A stretch of DNA of 64,000 bases from an uncultured Flavobacteriaceae bacterium (GTDB lineage: Bacteria; Bacteroidota; Bacteroidia; Flavobacteriales; Flavobacteriaceae), in the NCBI GenBank assembly GCA_947494825.1, contig CANLWN010000003.1, forward strand, positions 434,001-498,000, given 5' to 3'. A program made the position numbers and the translations under genes. Shown here piece after piece: positions 61,428 to 64,000 of this stretch. The notes under the pieces were generated by a model, which was not told where the DNA came from, did not search any database, and saw only the letters and a program-made list of their open reading frames with translations. The first letter of the stretch is position 1; each line of letters opens with the position of its first letter.

Positions 61428-62600
61428 ATGAGCAGTACTGCACTATCACAGTTACCCCAGAAGGAGCAAGACCCCTTGGAAAAAGTATACCAAAGCCTTC
61501 GCACCGTAGAACGGACCAAGGACTACAAGGACTTTTATTCCTATCTAAAATCCACGCGCATACCCTTCATCCCTTGTGATGAAAGAAAGGCAGGGACCAT
61601 GTATAGGGAATGTTTCAAGGTCCTACACGGTATGGGACAAATTTCCATTCCCGTAGCCGTAGCCCTGTCCATGCATTATTATATGCTGGCCGCCCTTGCC
61701 GCCTATCCCCTTTCAAAGAAAAGTACTTCCTATTGGAAAAGGGAAATGCTGCTGGCCAAAATTAAGAAGGAACGCCTATTGATTGCCAATACAGGCTCTG
61801 TCCGCACCTTCAAGGACACGGCCGAAAATTCGGGTATCCTAGCACGTAAGGAAAAGGGTTACTATACCATACAGGGCAAGGCCCCTTTTATGTCCCTGGC
61901 CGGAGTGGCCGATTATGTGGTCTTCGCGGCAGAGTTGCCCTCCGGTGAAAAGGCAGTGTTCTTTGTTCCTTTGGACAATGACCAAATTGAATTTGAACAT
62001 ACCGCCTTCGGGGACAGCATGCAGGGATCTTTTACCAAAGCCGTAAAATTCAAGAACCTAAGGGTAGGCCACGCCAATGTACTTTCCTTGCCAGATTCCC
62101 AGGCCAGCAACTGCGAAATCCTGGTATACCAAAGAGCGTGGTTCCAGGCCCTTATACCCGCTCCCTATCTGGGTGCAACCTCCGAGGTCCTTTCTTGCGC
62201 AAAAGCCTTTGCCAAGAAAAAAATAAAAAATGGCAAGTCCTTGGCAGCATCGGAAAACTTTCAAGGGCGAGTGGGCGAACTACTGATCAAATACAGGGCT
62301 GCCCAGCAGTTATGTGAGCATACCGGGGCGGCCATGGACGATTTTAAAAGAGGGGACCGGATCTCCCTGAAAAAGCTGTTCGAGAGCTCAGTGCTTTCCA
62401 AACACTTTTCCACCCATTTTGCTGAAGAGATCGTGACCCAGGTCCGCTATCTGATGGGGTCCCAATTTCTGTTGCCCGGAACCCTGACCAACAAAGTGTA
62501 CAAGGAGATTGTCTTTGGTGCGCTACAGCCCATGAGCGACACCGATATCAAGGACTATTTTGCCCGGGCATTTATGGATCCTTGCAAGCTATCTTTTTAG
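61428..62600 (+). CDS. Acyl-CoA dehydrogenase-fold protein
   Basis: From the ATG at 61428 the protein has 390 residues in the acyl-CoA dehydrogenase fold: helical N domain, then a beta middle (IANTGSVRTFKDTAENSGILARKEKGYYTIQGKAPFMSLAGVADYVVFAAEL, recalling the substrate-binding strand region), and a C-terminal helical bundle with RVGELLIKYRAAQQLCEHTG. I could not see the usual catalytic Glu signature, so enzymatic activity is uncertain; it may be a dehydrogenase-like or aryl-type monooxygenase-like protein. It follows the DUF2306 gene by 42 bases. Confidence 0.72.
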   Translation: MSSTALSQLPQKEQDPLEKVYQSLRTVERTKDYKDFYSYLKSTRIPFIPCDERKAGTMYRECFKVLHGMGQISIPVAVALSMHYYMLAALAAYPLSKKSTSYWKREMLLAKIKKERLLIANTGSVRTFKDTAENSGILARKEKGYYTIQGKAPFMSLAGVADYVVFAAELPSGEKAVFFVPLDNDQIEFEHTAFGDSMQGSFTKAVKFKNLRVGHANVLSLPDSQASNCEILVYQRAWFQALIPAPYLGATSEVLSCAKAFAKKKIKNGKSLAASENFQGRVGELLIKYRAAQQLCEHTGAAMDDFKRGDRISLKKLFESSVLSKHFSTHFAEEIVTQVRYLMGSQFLLPGTLTNKVYKEIVFGALQPMSDTDIKDYFARAFMDPCKLSF

Positions 62601-62729
62601 CGTGTATCTTTACCTTTAGGTAATCCCTTCCAAGGGCATGTTTTGCGAAAGTCTCGCTTTATCCGGTTTATCCCTCCCATAAAACAAGCGTTCATAATTT
62701 GTATATTGTATCGATTTAAAACCCACGAT

Positions 62730-63224
62730 ATGAGAATGCTCATCCTTTGTTTCATGCTGTGCACCCTAGATTGCAGCGCCCAAAACACGATTTCCTTGGA
62801 AGAAGGGGCTGCTTCCCCCAAAGCGTCGCTCGCCGATGTGGAATGGATCGCCGGACATTGGAAAGGCGAGGCTTTTGGAGGGATTACCGAGGAAATATGG
62901 AGTCCGCCCCTGGGAGATTCCATGATGTTTGTGTTTAAGCTTGTTGTAGACGGTGCGGTACAGTTCTATGAGGTTGGGGGCATTAGGCAGGTAGATGGAA
63001 GCTTGTTGCTGCAACTGAAGCACTTTCACGGTAATTTTAAAGGTTGGGAAGAAAAAGAGGAGACGGTAGACTTTAAACTGGTAAAGCTTGAAGGAAATCG
63101 TATTTACTTTGATGATTTCACCTTTGAAAAGGTCACGGAGAACGAAATCAATCTCTATGTCGTGATTTCAAATAAGGATGGCTCCCAGGAAGAGGTAAAA
63201 TTCAATTATAAAAGGCAAGGTTAG
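62730..63224 (+). CDS. DUF6265 family secreted protein
   Basis: From the ATG at 62730 the protein has 164 residues. A signal peptide (1-18, MRMLILCFMLCTLDCSAQ) is followed by the DUF6265 domain: WIAGHWKGEAFGGITEEIWSPPLGDSMMF (near 39-67), then LLLQLKHFHGNFKGWEEKEE and YFDDFTFEKVTENEIN. The family forms a small lipocalin-like beta barrel with unknown ligand. The ORF extension from 62643 is rejected. Confidence 0.85.
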   Translation: MRMLILCFMLCTLDCSAQNTISLEEGAASPKASLADVEWIAGHWKGEAFGGITEEIWSPPLGDSMMFVFKLVVDGAVQFYEVGGIRQVDGSLLLQLKHFHGNFKGWEEKEETVDFKLVKLEGNRIYFDDFTFEKVTENEINLYVVISNKDGSQEEVKFNYKRQG

Positions 63225-63225
63225 C

Positions 63226-63576
63226 GTGCAAAAAACCTGTTTGGAATGCAATGAGGTCATTGTAGGTCGGGTAGACAAAAAATTCTGCTCGGACTATTGC
63301 CGTAATTCCTATAACAACAAAATAAATAAGGACAGTAAAAACCTTATCCGTAACATCAATAACCGATTGCGAAAGAACTATAGGATACTGGACAGTTTTC
63401 CCTTAAAGGAGAACAAGACCAAAACCACCAAAAACAGGCTGTTGGACAAAGGTTTTGATTTTGAGTATTTCACACATCTGTACACTACCCAGAAAGGTAC
63501 GGTATACTACTTTTTATACGACCTAGGTTACCTTCCGTTGGATAATGATTACTATATGATCGTGAAACGGGAATAG
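63226..63576 (+). CDS. Small zinc-finger protein, Bacteroidota type
   Basis: A 116-residue protein starting at a GTG 1 base after the DUF6265 stop. The N terminus has a four-cysteine zinc site, CLECNEVIVGRVDKKFCSDYC (C5, C8, C22 and C26). A basic middle segment (RNINNRLRKNYRILD) and a tyrosine-rich C-terminal half (FTHLYTTQKGTVYYFLYDLGYLPLDNDYYMI) follow. The zinc ribbon and basic helix suggest nucleic-acid or protein binding. Function unknown. Confidence 0.75.
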   Translation: MQKTCLECNEVIVGRVDKKFCSDYCRNSYNNKINKDSKNLIRNINNRLRKNYRILDSFPLKENKTKTTKNRLLDKGFDFEYFTHLYTTQKGTVYYFLYDLGYLPLDNDYYMIVKRE

Positions 63577-63604
63577 GGACAAAGAGATCTTTGTCCGTAA
63601 AAAT

Positions 63605-64000
63605 TTACTTCCAGTTCTGACCGCTGAGCTTAAGGGCTGCGATCACAATATCCTTTCGGCTGATCTGCCCTACCAGGATATCGTTTTTCATTACGGGCAA
63701 TCTACGTCTATTGTGCTTGTCAAATACCCCCGCAGCGTCAAAAATGCTCATATCGTGCGCAATGGTCTCCACATTCTTGGTCATAAAACGTTCCACACTT
63801 TTGTCCAATATGGGCTGATTGAAGTAACGACTTTCTGAAATCTGCTTCATACAATCCGCTTCGGAAATGATTCCGACCAGGAATCCATTGTCGTCCATTA
63901 CCGGTCCCCCGGAAATTTTGTTCTTCGCAAAGGACTCCATGACCTCTAAAATAGATTGTTCGGGTCTAAAGGTCACCAATTTTCTGGTCATATAATCCTC
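63605..64000 (-). CDS. CBS domain-containing protein (5' end beyond the window)
   Basis: The visible part has two CBS motifs: MTRKLVTFRPEQSILEVMESFAKNKISGGPVMDDNGFLVGIISEADCMK and FMTKNVETIAHDMSIFDAAGVFDKHNRRRLPVMKNDILVGQISRKDIV. CBS pairs bind adenosyl nucleotides or S-adenosylmethionine and act as sensors. The frame is open to the window end (E-D-Y before the first visible Met), so the true start lies beyond 64000; counted from the in-frame ATG at 63991 the protein would have 128 residues. Confidence 0.85.
   Translation of the reverse strand, partial: EDYMTRKLVTFRPEQSILEVMESFAKNKISGGPVMDDNGFLVGIISEADCMKQISESRYFNQPILDKSVERFMTKNVETIAHDMSIFDAAGVFDKHNRRRLPVMKNDILVGQISRKDIVIAALKLSGQNWK

Noticed and set aside
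1-64000. tRNA or rRNA genes
   Set aside because: No cloverleaf-like or rRNA-like sequence was noticed while reading; a dedicated search was not possible.

Overview
The window is a chromosomal segment of a member of the Bacteroidota, most likely a marine Flavobacteriaceae bacterium. This rests on the gene families (DUF4286 next to rsmA/mgtE, DUF1800/DUF1501 with a type IX secretion tail, hybrid two-component regulators ending in an AraC domain, the ligase-associated repair operon), on -7 boxes of the form TAnnTTTG, and on A-rich leaders with few Shine-Dalgarno sequences. No rRNA or tRNA gene was seen.

Layout. 1-8.7 kb: housekeeping run (TPR protein, DUF4286, rsmA, mgtE, TolB-like propeller, cupin, D-2-hydroxyacid dehydrogenase, membrane-anchored LuxR-type protein, small enzymes). 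8.8-11.2 kb: TM2 protein, then an arsenic cluster (ArsR, DUF6428, ArsN-like acetyltransferase, thioredoxin-type ArsC) with no efflux pump beside it. 11.2-15.9 kb: acyltransferase fusion, aspartate kinase and GNAT on the minus strand, then fructose-1,6-bisphosphatase. 16.2-22.9 kb: four-gene ligase-associated DNA repair operon (exonuclease, ATP-dependent ligase, DEXH helicase, PdeM) interrupted by a GIY-YIG nuclease gene. 22.9-38.9 kb: class V aminotransferase, mfd, TlpA-like protein, ACT-like protein, YraN, DUF1800/DUF1501 secretion pair, metG, a second GIY-YIG gene inside inverted palindromes, histone-deacetylase-like hydrolase, PAP2 phosphatase, ferritin, and a 54-residue Cys-rich protein.

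39.97-44.01 kb is the most unusual part: a complete 4,029-bp transposon. It has 28-bp terminal inverted repeats (26/28 matching) and an exact 8-bp target duplication (CGTCTATG). Its transposase is IS1595-like and every gene lies on the minus strand. The cargo is (i) an operon of an HTH plus ImmA/IrrE-type metallopeptidase with two unrecognised small proteins, preceded by two copies of a palindromic operator, and (ii) a NYN-domain nuclease whose leader carries its own promoter and an intrinsic terminator just before the start codon, predicting a short RNA or attenuator. The insertion lies between the ssb upstream region and a lipoprotein gene.

44.1-57.1 kb: secreted and surface proteins (lipoproteins, two tandem collagen-like lipoproteins, a possible papain-fold cysteine peptidase with duplicated C-terminal domains, a TPR/histidine kinase/receiver/AraC hybrid regulator, an M43 metallopeptidase and a large BNR/sortilin-type propeller). 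57.1-59.7 kb: a GntR(YtrA)-type ABC operon with a well-formed promoter and operator. 59.7-64 kb: DUF4386 and DUF2306 membrane proteins with identical 35-bp leaders, an acyl-CoA dehydrogenase-fold protein, DUF6265, a small zinc-finger protein, and a CBS-domain protein cut by the window end.
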